Positions 1 through 5,562 of a stretch of DNA of 16,580 bases are shown here, in pieces. How positions within the stretch are numbered: position 1 is the first letter of the stretch; every line of letters starts with the position of its first letter. The stretch is from an uncultured Clostridia bacterium. Its GTDB lineage: Bacteria; Bacillota; Clostridia; Christensenellales; CALWSW01. Location of the stretch: the NCBI GenBank assembly GCA_937874755.1, contig CALNBC010000331.1:1-16580 (forward strand), written 5' to 3'. The translations under genes and the position numbers were made by a program. The notes under the pieces were generated by a model, which had not been told where the DNA came from, did not search any database, and saw only the letters and a program-made list of their open reading frames with translations.

Positions 1-237
1 ATTGCCCTGTGCCATTCGGAACTCTCCGAAGCACTGGAAGAATACCGAAACGGACACGGATACAATGAGATTTATTTCAACGACCGCAAGCCCGAAGGAA
101 TCCCGGTAGAACTCGCAGACTGCATTATCCGCATCCTTGATTTTTGCGGGCAATACGGGATTGACATAGGCGGCGCAATAGATTTGAAATGCGCTTACAA
201 CAAGACAAGACCGTATAAGCACGGCAAGAAGATATAG
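1..237 (+). CDS. MazG-like nucleotide pyrophosphohydrolase, 3' end only
   Basis: The reading frame is open from the window edge, so the N-terminus is outside the window; 78 codons precede the TAG. The visible part carries the metal-binding signature of the all-alpha NTP pyrophosphohydrolase (MazG) fold: an ELSEALEE helix near the start and an ELADCIIRILDF helix about 30 residues on, matching the paired ExxE and ExxD motifs. The ending (CAYNKTRPYKHGKKI) is typical of phage MazG-like proteins. Members hydrolyse (d)NTPs to monophosphate and pyrophosphate; in phages they are proposed to shape nucleotide pools or blunt alarmone and nucleotide signalling. Ten bases separate it from the next gene, so the two are probably co-transcribed. 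Family assignment is secure; substrate is not. Confidence 0.82.
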   Translation: MALCHSELSEALEEYRNGHGYNEIYFNDRKPEGIPVELADCIIRILDFCGQYGIDIGGAIDLKCAYNKTRPYKHGKKI

Positions 238-247
238 GGGGGCAATT

Positions 248-691
248 ATGGACGCAAAGGTAAGAGGCGAACAAATAAAAGTCTCGGGTCGGGTGGTCGC
301 GAACAGACTGAAATTTGGCGTAGTAAGCGATTTTTGCAGGCTATACAAGAGCGAATATCGCGACGAGATACACGAAAGATTGAAAGCAGCAATTGAACCG
401 CAGCGCCCCGACATGAATAATCCGTCGTTCCAAACTATAAGTGACCCGACAGCGGTAAGGCTTGAACGGCAGGAAAGTATCAACTCGACTATGCGGGGCA
501 TGATTGTTCGGGCGATTGATGTTGAGCTGCATAAACTCAAGGTCAGATACAGCGAAGAATTTGCCGATGCTATTTTACAAGCTATTTGCGATGGTCGGCA
601 TTACAATACCTTTAGGGGAATGGAAAGACAGGAATTCAAGGAGTACATTATGGAATTCAAAAGGTCGGTCATAAAAGAATCTGGATTATAG
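248..691 (+). CDS. probable phage transcriptional regulator (ArpU/RinA-like?), 147 aa
   Basis: The ATG follows an AGGGGGG ribosome-binding site. The protein is charged and mostly helical, with a basic N-terminus, a central SDPTAVRLERQE segment and a C-terminal helical region (about residues 100-140). A DPTA-type segment before helices is seen in small phage late-gene regulators of the ArpU/RinA/DUF1492 type, whose C-terminus resembles sigma region 4. Here the helix-turn-helix is not clear, so the function is a suggestion only. Position supports it: the stop is followed directly by a strong promoter (692-721) and a terminator (748-776), an arrangement where phages often place a late activator or antiterminator gene. 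It could also be an unrelated small phage protein. Confidence 0.5.
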   Translation: MDAKVRGEQIKVSGRVVANRLKFGVVSDFCRLYKSEYRDEIHERLKAAIEPQRPDMNNPSFQTISDPTAVRLERQESINSTMRGMIVRAIDVELHKLKVRYSEEFADAILQAICDGRHYNTFRGMERQEFKEYIMEFKRSVIKESGL

Positions 692-721
692 TTGACAAAC
701 ACACAGGATTTGGTGTAAAAT
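692..721 (+). promoter_or_regulatory. strong sigma70-type promoter, module 1
   Basis: A perfect TTGACA (692-697) lies 18 bp from TAAAAT (716-721), beginning one base after the upstream stop codon. The spacer contains CACAGGATTTGGTG (702-715), which recurs exactly in the spacer of the promoter at 2982-3010. Transcription should start near 728, only about 20 bp before the terminator hairpin at 748. Confidence 0.75.
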
Positions 722-747
722 CTATACAGTGATATAGCTATCTAATA

Positions 748-776
748 AGCCGTTCCGAAAGGGGCGGCTCTTTTTA
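748..776 (+). terminator. intrinsic terminator directly after promoter 1
   Basis: The stem AGCCGTTCC (748-756) pairs with GGGGCGGCT (761-769) around a GAAA tetraloop and is followed by CTTTTTATTT. It lies between the promoter at 692-721 and the metallophosphoesterase start at 785. Unmodified polymerase starting at that promoter should make an RNA of only about 45-50 nt, so expression of the next genes would need read-through or antitermination. Confidence 0.8.
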
Positions 777-784
777 TTTAGGGG

Positions 785-2062
785 GTGTTAGAAATAACTT
801 GGGAAGAACACGCCACTTCGCTTTGGCGGCAAGATAAAAGCTGGGACGAAATCACATTGGTCATCCAGGAACAGTATTTCCCCGATTGCACATGCGCCGA
901 TGTGAGAGAAAACAAGGTTCGCAACTATATCAGGGACTTGCCCGAATACGACGAAAAAAACGGCAAAACATCGGTACAATATAACCAAGACGGCAGCGTT
1001 GTCTCAACCAAATTTCTAACTTTACAGCAAGGCGATAACCTTACTCCCGATGAACTTTTACGCATACACGGATTCGATGTCGATAAGTGGCAAGTCATAG
1101 ATTGCATCAACAATTTTTGGAACTCGCAGCTTACAGGCGGTATATTACAAGTATCGTATCAGTCCAAGTTAAGAGCGAAACCCAAAAAAGAACAAATCAC
1201 TTTCAAGGATGTTGACCGTTATCTTGAAAGCAAGCAATTCCAATACGACAAACCCTTGACCGAACCCCTGCAATATGACCCATCGGGCGAAGTGCTTGAA
1301 ATAGACCTTCCAGATTTACACAGCGGACTTTTATCATGGAGGATTGAAACGGGCGCAGATTACGACATTCATATAGCGAAAGACCATTTCTTTAAGTGCG
1401 TGCACGATGTGATTGACAGATGCGAAGGGCATAAATTCAAAAAGATTATTTTCGTCACTTTGGGCGACCTTTTGCACTTCGACAACGATAAACAGGAAAC
1501 CACGAAAGGAACATTTCAACAAGCAGATGGTCGCGTCTCTAAAATCTTTGACGCAACGCTCGATATGCTGATTGACGGCATAACTCTTTTGGGCGGAATT
1601 GCGCCGGTCGAAGTCGTTTATATCGCAGGCAACCATGATAGGGTATTAGGCTATACTCTCATGAAATCCGTTGAAATGGCGTTCCGAAAAGATAGCAACA
1701 TCACATTCGACACAACTCCCGATCCGCAGAAGCATAGGCTTATCGGCGTTAATCTGATAGGCTGGACACATGGGGATATGCCGAAAAAAAATATGGGCGG
1801 TTGGCTGCAACAGACAGCAAGGCAGGAATACGGCTTGAGCAAATTTGCCGAAGTCCATGCAGGGCATTTCCACTCGCAATCCGTTAAGGAGTTAAAACAA
1901 ACCGAAGAAGATGCAGGCGTGGTCGTGCGGTATCTGCCGACTATATGCAACGCCTCATACTGGGAACATCAGCAAGGCTATTCACAAGGGGCTAAAGCGG
2001 TTATGTCGTTTGTATGGAACGAACAGGCAGGGCTTCGGTCGATGTGGTACAGCAATATTTGA
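785..2062 (+). CDS. phage calcineurin-like metallophosphoesterase with extra N-terminal domain
   Basis: This 425-aa protein has the full calcineurin-like phosphoesterase motif set: DLH (residues 177-179), GDLLH (227-231), GNHD (282-285), a THG histidine (329) and GHFH (360-363). These residues bind two metal ions that hydrolyse phosphoesters; related phage proteins may act on DNA ends or nucleotides, but the substrate is unknown. Residues 1-55 form a separate helical region resembling a helix-turn-helix, and 60-165 link it to the catalytic domain. The start is awkward: GTG at 785 is the first start codon after an in-frame TAG (779-781), but the only purine-rich site, AGGGGG (780-785), overlaps it. 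Starting further in would cut the N-terminal domain. It sits directly behind the promoter/terminator pair and 10 bp before the zinc-ribbon gene. Confidence 0.85.
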   Translation: MLEITWEEHATSLWRQDKSWDEITLVIQEQYFPDCTCADVRENKVRNYIRDLPEYDEKNGKTSVQYNQDGSVVSTKFLTLQQGDNLTPDELLRIHGFDVDKWQVIDCINNFWNSQLTGGILQVSYQSKLRAKPKKEQITFKDVDRYLESKQFQYDKPLTEPLQYDPSGEVLEIDLPDLHSGLLSWRIETGADYDIHIAKDHFFKCVHDVIDRCEGHKFKKIIFVTLGDLLHFDNDKQETTKGTFQQADGRVSKIFDATLDMLIDGITLLGGIAPVEVVYIAGNHDRVLGYTLMKSVEMAFRKDSNITFDTTPDPQKHRLIGVNLIGWTHGDMPKKNMGGWLQQTARQEYGLSKFAEVHAGHFHSQSVKELKQTEEDAGVVVRYLPTICNASYWEHQQGYSQGAKAVMSFVWNEQAGLRSMWYSNI

Positions 2063-2072
2063 AGGTGACAAC

Positions 2073-2273
2073 ATGAAACTTGAACTTACGCTGTGCGAAA
2101 AGTGTCTCCGAGACTTTCAAGAAGTCCGACAAGTACGGCGCAAGGATAAGTGGCAGAAAATAAAAGACCCTTGCATGATATGTCAGCAAGGGTTCGGATA
2201 CGATTATGTGATTTCAGATCTCCTCGATGAAACTAACTCTGTGCAGAACCCCTCTCGCGCGAAGGGTGTTTAA
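2073..2273 (+). CDS. small zinc-ribbon protein, 66 aa
   Basis: The ATG is preceded by AAGGTGA and lies 10 bp after the phosphoesterase stop, so the two genes form one operon. The protein has two CxxC knuckles (C8/C11 and C34/C37) separated by a basic stretch (RQVRRKDKWQK), the layout of a small treble-clef or zinc-ribbon protein. Similar short proteins are common in Firmicute phages and mobile elements without a known role; nucleic-acid or protein binding is the usual guess. The frame is open upstream to 1911, but only the 2073 start has a ribosome-binding site. The last 60 bp are overlapped by an antisense small gene (2214-2354). The C-terminal tail after residue 50 is low in conserved features. 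Confidence 0.7.
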   Translation: MKLELTLCEKCLRDFQEVRQVRRKDKWQKIKDPCMICQQGFGYDYVISDLLDETNSVQNPSRAKGV

Positions 2274-2354
2274 GCATTGCTGAACGCATCTTGCGTGGAT
2301 AATCAGAGCCTTCATCGTATTGCCTTCCATAAACTCGATTTGAAATGTTTTCAT
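2214..2354 (-). CDS. small conserved-looking phage protein, 46 aa
   Basis: Read leftward, an AAAGGGGATAGGC leader precedes ATG at 2354 and a 46-aa frame starting MKTFQIEFMEGNTMKALIIH and ending in FIEEI. The composition (short beta-strand pair followed by an Arg-rich helix, then another strand) looks like the many tiny beta-alpha proteins of Firmicute mobile elements, but I do not recognise a family. It is the last gene of the leftward operon starting at 2875. A 9-bp perfect hairpin (2376-2405) lies just upstream of its ribosome-binding site. Its 3' 60 bp run antisense to the end of the zinc-ribbon gene. Confidence 0.55.
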   Translation of the reverse strand: MKTFQIEFMEGNTMKALIIHARCVQQCLNTLRARGVLHRVSFIEEI

Positions 2355-2375
2355 GCCTATCCCCTTTCCCTTTGG

Positions 2376-2405
2376 GGCGGCAAGGTGTATAATAGTCTTG
2401 CCGCC
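2376..2405 (-). promoter_or_regulatory. intercistronic hairpin before the 46-aa gene
   Basis: GGCGGCAAG (2376-2384) pairs perfectly with CTTGCCGCC (2397-2405) around a 12-nt loop. On the leftward transcript it ends about 21 nt before the start codon at 2354, just ahead of the AAAGGGG ribosome-binding site. There is no T tract on either strand, so it is not a simple terminator; an RNA stabiliser, processing site or translational insulator is more likely. Confidence 0.55.
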
Positions 2406-2414
2406 TGGTCGGTG

Positions 2415-2454
2415 TGCGCCCGTGTTAGTTGGTAGCTTGCCGGGCGCAGTTTTT
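2415..2454 (+). terminator. rightward terminator after the zinc-ribbon gene
   Basis: TGCGCCCG (2415-2422) pairs with CGGGCGCA (2441-2448) around an 18-nt loop, followed by GTTTTTATAAA on the plus strand. It lies about 140 bp past the end of the zinc-ribbon gene and would close the rightward operon. Its T tract overlaps the stop codon of the leftward 59-aa gene. Confidence 0.65.
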
Positions 2455-2632
2455 ATAAATAGAAATCCTCGATGAAATCTTTAAGCTCGTCGGTCATTAT
2501 CGCTTCGCCGTCCCGATTTGCTCTTTCAAGCATCTGCCTGAGCAGCAACCGTCCTTGAACAGCGTCTTGCAGATAATCGTAGGTTTCCATATCCATTGTG
2601 ACGGTGATAGCTTTTTTGTTAACCTCCATCAT
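2453..2632 (-). CDS. small helical protein, 59 aa, possible DNA-binding or antitoxin-like
   Basis: Read leftward, GCGGAAAGGGGAT precedes two adjacent ATG codons (2632 and 2629); either can start the 59- or 58-aa frame. The protein begins MMEVNKKAITVTMDMETYDY and continues as Arg/Glu-rich helices with an acidic tail. A short beta-strand followed by two helices is the general outline of ribbon-helix-helix or antitoxin-like proteins, but no diagnostic motif is visible and I do not assign a family. It is the middle gene of the three-gene leftward operon that starts with the ribbon-helix-helix gene at 2875. Confidence 0.55.
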   Translation of the reverse strand: MMEVNKKAITVTMDMETYDYLQDAVQGRLLLRQMLERANRDGEAIMTDELKDFIEDFYL

Positions 2633-2716
2633 ATCCCCTTTCCGCCCTTATAGTCGGAGCCGACTTATTTATAGCGGTGGGTAGTATTGATGCGGTTCCC
2701 CACCATCGCCGCTGTG

Positions 2717-2875
2717 TCACGAGTCGGATTCCAACTCATGCGTTTCCTTAAACTCTTTCAGGGCCTTCTCGACGATTCTGCTTACTGGTATCATTGTTTG
2801 CTTGGAATATGCCCGGAGCCATTCTGACAACTCCTTTGGCAAACTGATACCCATGCGTTCACGATTTTTTACCAC
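2717..2875 (-). CDS. ribbon-helix-helix (Arc/CopG-type) transcriptional regulator, 52 aa
   Basis: Read leftward, an excellent GGGAGGTAATTT site precedes GTG at 2875. The protein shows the ribbon-helix-helix pattern from end to end: a basic N-terminal arm, a beta-strand (RMGISLPKEL), helix A (ELSEWLRAYSKQ), a turn with MIPVSRIV, and helix B (VSRIVEKALKEFKE). Such proteins dimerise and bind tandem DNA sites through the beta-strand. It is the first gene of the leftward operon, and two 12-bp direct repeats spaced 20 bp overlap its promoter (2912-2943), which is the expected operator layout for autorepression. Operon partners are the 59-aa and 46-aa genes downstream. It may be an antitoxin-type regulator, but no toxin gene is recognisable. 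Confidence 0.75.
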   Translation of the reverse strand: MVKNRERMGISLPKELSEWLRAYSKQTMIPVSRIVEKALKEFKETHELESDS

Positions 2876-2903
2876 AAATTACCTCCCTGTTCTTGTTGGG
2901 ATA

Positions 2904-2932
2904 AACTTATCACACTTTATGCACAATGTCAA
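2904..2932 (-). promoter_or_regulatory. promoter of the leftward ribbon-helix-helix operon
   Basis: On the minus strand, TTGACA (2932-2927) lies 17 bp from TAAGTT (2909-2904), upstream of the GTG at 2875. The -35 box falls between, and just overlaps, two direct repeats at 2912-2923 and 2932-2943, so a repressor bound there would block RNA polymerase. Confidence 0.7.
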
Positions 2933-2943
2933 CACTTTATGCA
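2912..2943 (-). repeat. tandem 12-bp operator repeats
   Basis: TGCATAAAGTGT (minus strand) occurs at 2943-2932 and again at 2923-2912, identical and spaced exactly 20 bp, about two helical turns. One copy covers the -35/-10 spacer and the other lies just upstream of the -35. This is the expected site type for cooperative binding by ribbon-helix-helix dimers, most simply the protein encoded at 2717-2875. Confidence 0.7.
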
Positions 2944-2981
2944 AAAATATTTTTATTTTAGATTGGCGCGGTAAAAAACGC

Positions 2982-3010
2982 TTGATTGGCACAGGATTTG
3001 GTGCTATCAT
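2982..3010 (+). promoter_or_regulatory. promoter, module 2, with the same 14-bp spacer element as promoter 1
   Basis: TTGATT (2982-2987) lies 17 bp from TATCAT (3005-3010), with a TGC extended -10. The spacer holds CACAGGATTTGGTG (2990-3003), identical to 702-715 in promoter 1. It diverges from the leftward promoter at 2904-2932 and faces the folded leader at 3056-3113 and then the transposon-interrupted operon at 4629-6111. Confidence 0.6.
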
Positions 3011-3055
3011 GTTATCGTGAGATAAATGTAGATAGGATAATTCGATAGTAAATAT

Positions 3056-3113
3056 AGCTCCGCTGGCTTGGATTTAATGGGCCGAAAGGCATTCCAGGTA
3101 ACCGGGGCTTTTA
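3056..3113 (+). ncRNA. folded leader, terminator-like, behind promoter 2
   Basis: AGCTCCG (3056-3062) pairs with CGGGGCT (3103-3109), followed by TTTTATTA. Inside are CTGG/CCAG (3063-3066/3094-3097) and AAT..GCC-GAAA-GGC..ATT (3076-3093). The nested stems closed by a GC stem and a short T run could be a terminator or a cis-acting antitermination or riboswitch-like leader. I do not recognise a known RNA class. It ends where the transposase remnant begins. Confidence 0.45.
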
Positions 3114-3326
3114 TTACTAGAAGTAGATCCACAATATGGAATTCATAAGGTAGTTAAACACATTAAGGGTGTAACATCTTTTCATCTCAGAAAAGAATTC
3201 AAACACCTTACAACAAAACTTCCAACACTTTGGACAAATTCATACTTCGTGTCAACGATTGGTGGAGCGCCACTTGAAGCAGTTAAAAAGTACATTGAAT
3301 CTCAAAAAACTTCTCAAAGAAAGTGA
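3111..3326 (+). pseudogene. tnpA: Y1 (HUH) transposase TnpA remnant, C-terminal half
   Basis: The frame ending TGA at 3324-3326 encodes LLLEVDPQYGIHKVVKHIKG followed by a LRKEF helix, LPTLWTNSYFVSTIGGAP and VKKYIESQ, the conserved second half of IS200/IS605 single-strand transposases. The catalytic tyrosine (codon 3291-3293) is kept, but the N-terminal half with the HUH metal-binding histidines is absent: an in-frame TAA at 3099-3101 closes the frame just upstream and there is no start codon. Intact relatives are roughly 130-150 aa, so about half is missing. The product cannot be an active transposase. Its stop lies 9 bp before the tnpB start, the usual element layout. Confidence 0.85.
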
Positions 3327-3335
3327 GGTGAAATT

Positions 3336-4454
3336 GTGGAAAAGGCGTATAAATTCAGGATTTACCCTACAAAAGATCAAGAAATTCTCATTCAAAAAAC
3401 ATTTGGATGCACACGCTTTGTCTACAATCACTACCTTGCAAAGCGTATTGAGATGTACAACAAAGATCAATCAACTCTTAACTATATTGCCTGTAGTGCA
3501 GACATGACTATCCTCAAAAAAGAACTCAAATGGCTCAAAGAGGTTGATGCTACAGCACTGCAATCTTCGCTTAAAGACCTTGATTTTGCTTATCAGAACT
3601 TCTTTCGCAGAGTAAAGAATGGCGACAAGCAATGTGGATTCCCGAGGTTCAAGAGTAAAAAGGATAACAACAGAAGTTACAAATGCAAGTTTGTTAAGGA
3701 AAATATCAAGGTATTTGAAAATTGTGTTAAACTCCCAAAGCTTGGTATTGTGAAGTGTGCCGTAAGTAAACAAATCGAAGGACGAATCCTTTCCGCTACA
3801 GTTCGCCAAAATCCATCCGGTAAATATTTCGCATCCATCTGTTGTACCGATGTTGAAATTCCTAAGTTCAAACCTACGGGTGCAATAGTTGGGATTGATG
3901 TAGGAATTAAAGAGTTTTGCGTGACTAGTGATAATGTTCATATTGCTAATCCGAAACATCTTTATAAAAGCGAAAAGAAACTTGCTCGTCTTCAGCGTCA
4001 GCTATCGAGAAAATCAATTGGTAGCAATAACCGCAACAAGGCGAGAGTTAAGGCAGCATGCGTTCACGAGAAGGTGACAAATCAACGCGGGGACTTTCTT
4101 CATAAACTCACCATTGGGCTAATCCGTGACTATGACTTAATTTGTGTAGAGAATTTGAAAATTAAAAACATGGTTAAGAATCATAAACTTGCCAAGTCTA
4201 TTGCTGATGTTTCTTGGGGAGAATTCAAGCGACAGTTGAATTACAAGGCTGTATGGTATGGCAAACATGTACAAGAAATTGATACTTACTTTGCAAGCAG
4301 TCAGACTTGTTCAAATTGCGGCTACAAAAATTCCGAAACCAAAAATCTGGCTGTACGTGAATGGGATTGCCCCACATGTGGAACCCATCACGATAGAGAT
4401 GAAAATGCAGCTACGAATATCTTAAACGAAGGCTTGCGAATACTAGCATCTTAA
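3336..4454 (+). CDS. tnpB: TnpB RNA-guided RuvC nuclease (OrfB of IS605 family)
   Basis: A GAGGTG site precedes GTG at 3336; the 372-aa length is normal for TnpB. The N-terminus ([20 protein letters not shown]) is the conserved wedge/REC start. The RuvC catalytic set appears intact: D188 in [10 protein letters not shown]272 in [10 protein letters not shown], and the [11 protein letters not shown] motif (353-363) supplying the third acid. A zinc ribbon lies between the second and third motifs (C325/C328, C345/C348). TnpB proteins are guided by an omega-RNA from the element's right end and cut DNA beside a short adjacent motif, which helps the element persist. The partner transposase is broken here, so this copy probably cannot move by itself. 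I cannot test activity, but no key residue is missing. Confidence 0.93.
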   Translation: MEKAYKFRIYPTKDQEILIQKTFGCTRFVYNHYLAKRIEMYNKDQSTLNYIACSADMTILKKELKWLKEVDATALQSSLKDLDFAYQNFFRRVKNGDKQCGFPRFKSKKDNNRSYKCKFVKENIKVFENCVKLPKLGIVKCAVSKQIEGRILSATVRQNPSGKYFASICCTDVEIPKFKPTGAIVGIDVGIKEFCVTSDNVHIANPKHLYKSEKKLARLQRQLSRKSIGSNNRNKARVKAACVHEKVTNQRGDFLHKLTIGLIRDYDLICVENLKIKNMVKNHKLAKSIADVSWGEFKRQLNYKAVWYGKHVQEIDTYFASSQTCSNCGYKNSETKNLAVREWDCPTCGTHHDRDENAATNILNEGLRILAS

Positions 4455-4595
4455 AAAAATAGTTTTCGTACCGTGGGACACACGGGAAGTCACGCTTGTG
4501 GAGAGTATGTAAGACTCTGGGAGCAACGCTCATTAAAGCAAGAATCCCCTAACTTTAGCTATGGGGAGATGTCAATATGGCGTACGGAACCACGC
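4455..4595 (+). ncRNA. probable omega-RNA (right-end RNA) of the TnpB element plus guide
   Basis: Downstream of tnpB are hairpins CCGTG/CACGG (4471-4475/4481-4485), AGAGT/ACTCT (4502-4506/4514-4518) and TCCCC/GGGGA (4545-4549/4563-4567), then the element end TCAA (4572-4575). This matches the usual IS605 omega-RNA scaffold, with the guide read from the flank (about 4576-4595). The 5' end, which normally starts inside tnpB, cannot be fixed from sequence. Confidence 0.65.
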
Positions 4596-4628
4596 CCTAA
4601 ACGGCGCACAAGGCGCGGAAGGGGTAAC

Positions 4629-4835
4629 ATGAAACGCACATACAAAGGCTGCGACATAACGGTAACACGCGAAAAGGCATTAGCTGGGTATGATATGTTA
4701 TTTTACAGCGTGTTTGATAACGGCTATGAAGTAACTTCGGGATTTTGCGACAGCGCGGATAAAGTGAAAGATTTTATGCAGGATATGTGCGCCCTGGTTG
4801 ATGATTATCGGGAGCATCCCGAGCAGTACGAATGA
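4629..4835 (+). CDS. hypothetical phage protein, 68 aa
   Basis: ATG at 4629 follows GAAGGGGTAAC. The frame is open further upstream through the omega-RNA, but only this start has a ribosome-binding site. The protein starts MKRTYKGCDITVTREKALAG, has aromatic-rich strands (YDMLFYSVFDNGYEV) and an acidic helical end (KDFMQDMCALVDDYREHPEQ). No family is recognised, though the fold looks compact and the codon use matches the neighbouring phage genes. Its TGA overlaps an ATG at 4832, and the next gene starts 14 bp later, so it is the first gene of the operon that ends with the terminase small subunit candidate. Confidence 0.65.
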   Translation: MKRTYKGCDITVTREKALAGYDMLFYSVFDNGYEVTSGFCDSADKVKDFMQDMCALVDDYREHPEQYE

Positions 4836-4849
4836 GAAAGGGAACTACT

Positions 4850-5167
4850 ATGAAAAAAGCAATGCTTTCACAGCCGATGGCAGGCAAAACAGATAAAGAA
4901 ATTATCGAAACACGCGAACGCGCAATCAAGGCGCTTGAAGGATTCGAAATCGTTAATACACTTTTTGCGGATGAATGGTATTCAAGAGAAGCGATGGAAA
5001 GTCGCGGCGTTATACAAATACCGCTTTGTTTCTTGGCAAAATCCCTTGAAAATATGAGTCTGTGTCATGCTGCGTATTTCTGTAAGGGATGGGAAAACGC
5101 CCGTGGATGCAGAATTGAGCATGAAGCGGCGAAAGCCTACGGACTTGAAGTTATCTACGAAGAATAA
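4850..5167 (+). CDS. DUF4406 / nucleoside 2-deoxyribosyltransferase-like protein, 105 aa
   Basis: The ATG at 4850 is placed 6 nt after GAAAGGGA and is preferred over the ATG at 4832, which lacks a site. SQPMAG (residues 7-12), a long helix, and GWENARGCRIEHEAA (80-94) with E90 match the DUF4406 family, a branch of the nucleoside 2-deoxyribosyltransferase fold; the motif resembles the region holding the catalytic glutamate. Classical members exchange bases on deoxynucleosides; phage DUF4406 proteins may act in nucleotide salvage or base modification, but this is unproven. It lies between a 68-aa unknown and the GGQ protein in one rightward operon. Confidence 0.75.
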   Translation: MKKAMLSQPMAGKTDKEIIETRERAIKALEGFEIVNTLFADEWYSREAMESRGVIQIPLCFLAKSLENMSLCHAAYFCKGWENARGCRIEHEAAKAYGLEVIYEE

Positions 5168-5202
5168 ACGCGATACGCCCGCAGGCGGTTAAGGGAAGAA
5201 AC

Positions 5203-5550
5203 ATGGAAAAGCAAAGAATCGTACATTTAACGGCAAAGGACTTTAAGGTACAGACATTCAGATCCGGCGGCAAGGGCGGGCAGCATCAGAATAAAACGGA
5301 TAGCGGAGTACGCATCGTCCACAGGGAAAGCGGAGCCGTAGCGGAATGCCGGGAAGAACGAAGCCAATACCAGAACAAGCGGAAAGCGTTCGAGAAACTT
5401 ACAAGCAGCGATAGATTCCGCACATGGTTAAAGAGAGAACATAACAGAATGTGCGGCTTAATACCATCACGCCAACAGATAGAAAAAGAAGTCGACGCCA
5501 TGATTGAAAAAGACCTGGCGAACGGAAACATCAAGATAGAAGAAGTGTAA
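5203..5550 (+). CDS. GGQ-domain release-factor-like protein (ArfB/YaeJ type), 115 aa
   Basis: The segment RSGGKGGQHQNKTDSGVRI (residues 20-38) is the class I release-factor catalytic loop with GGQ at 25-27, the motif that triggers peptidyl-tRNA hydrolysis in the ribosome. No codon-recognition domain is present. The basic helical C-terminus (about 50-115, with KRKAFEKL, WLKREHNR) resembles the tail of ArfB/YaeJ, which enters the empty mRNA channel of stalled ribosomes. The likely role is ribosome rescue or release of peptides on damaged phage mRNAs. The length is shorter than ArfB (about 140 aa). The start at 5203 follows GGGAAGAAAC. It is 12 bp before the next gene and part of the operon 4629-6111. 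Confidence 0.82.
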   Translation: MEKQRIVHLTAKDFKVQTFRSGGKGGQHQNKTDSGVRIVHRESGAVAECREERSQYQNKRKAFEKLTSSDRFRTWLKREHNRMCGLIPSRQQIEKEVDAMIEKDLANGNIKIEEV

Positions 5551-5562
5551 AGGACTGATACT

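Larger units (their letters stand above)
3105..4575 (+). mobile_element. IS200/IS605-family element, 5'-truncated
   Basis: The order is a transposase remnant, an intact tnpB and a right end with the typical closing hairpin (4545-4567) and TCAA (4572-4575). The region is visibly more AT-rich than its neighbours. No left-end hairpin or transposase N-terminus precedes 3111; phage-type promoter and leader sequence abut the remnant instead. The element splits promoter module 2 from the operon beginning at 4629. The left boundary is approximate. Confidence 0.75.

Noticed and set aside
1911..2072. Longer start for the zinc-ribbon protein
   Set aside because: It overlaps the metallophosphoesterase end in another frame; only the 2073 start has an AAGGTGA site.
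2802..3020. 72-aa rightward frame in the regulator region
   Set aside because: It is antisense to the ribbon-helix-helix gene, covers both promoters and has no ribosome-binding site.
4473..4628. N-terminal extension of the 68-aa gene through the transposon right end
   Set aside because: It has no ribosome-binding site and runs across the omega-RNA hairpins; the ATG at 4629 has a good site.
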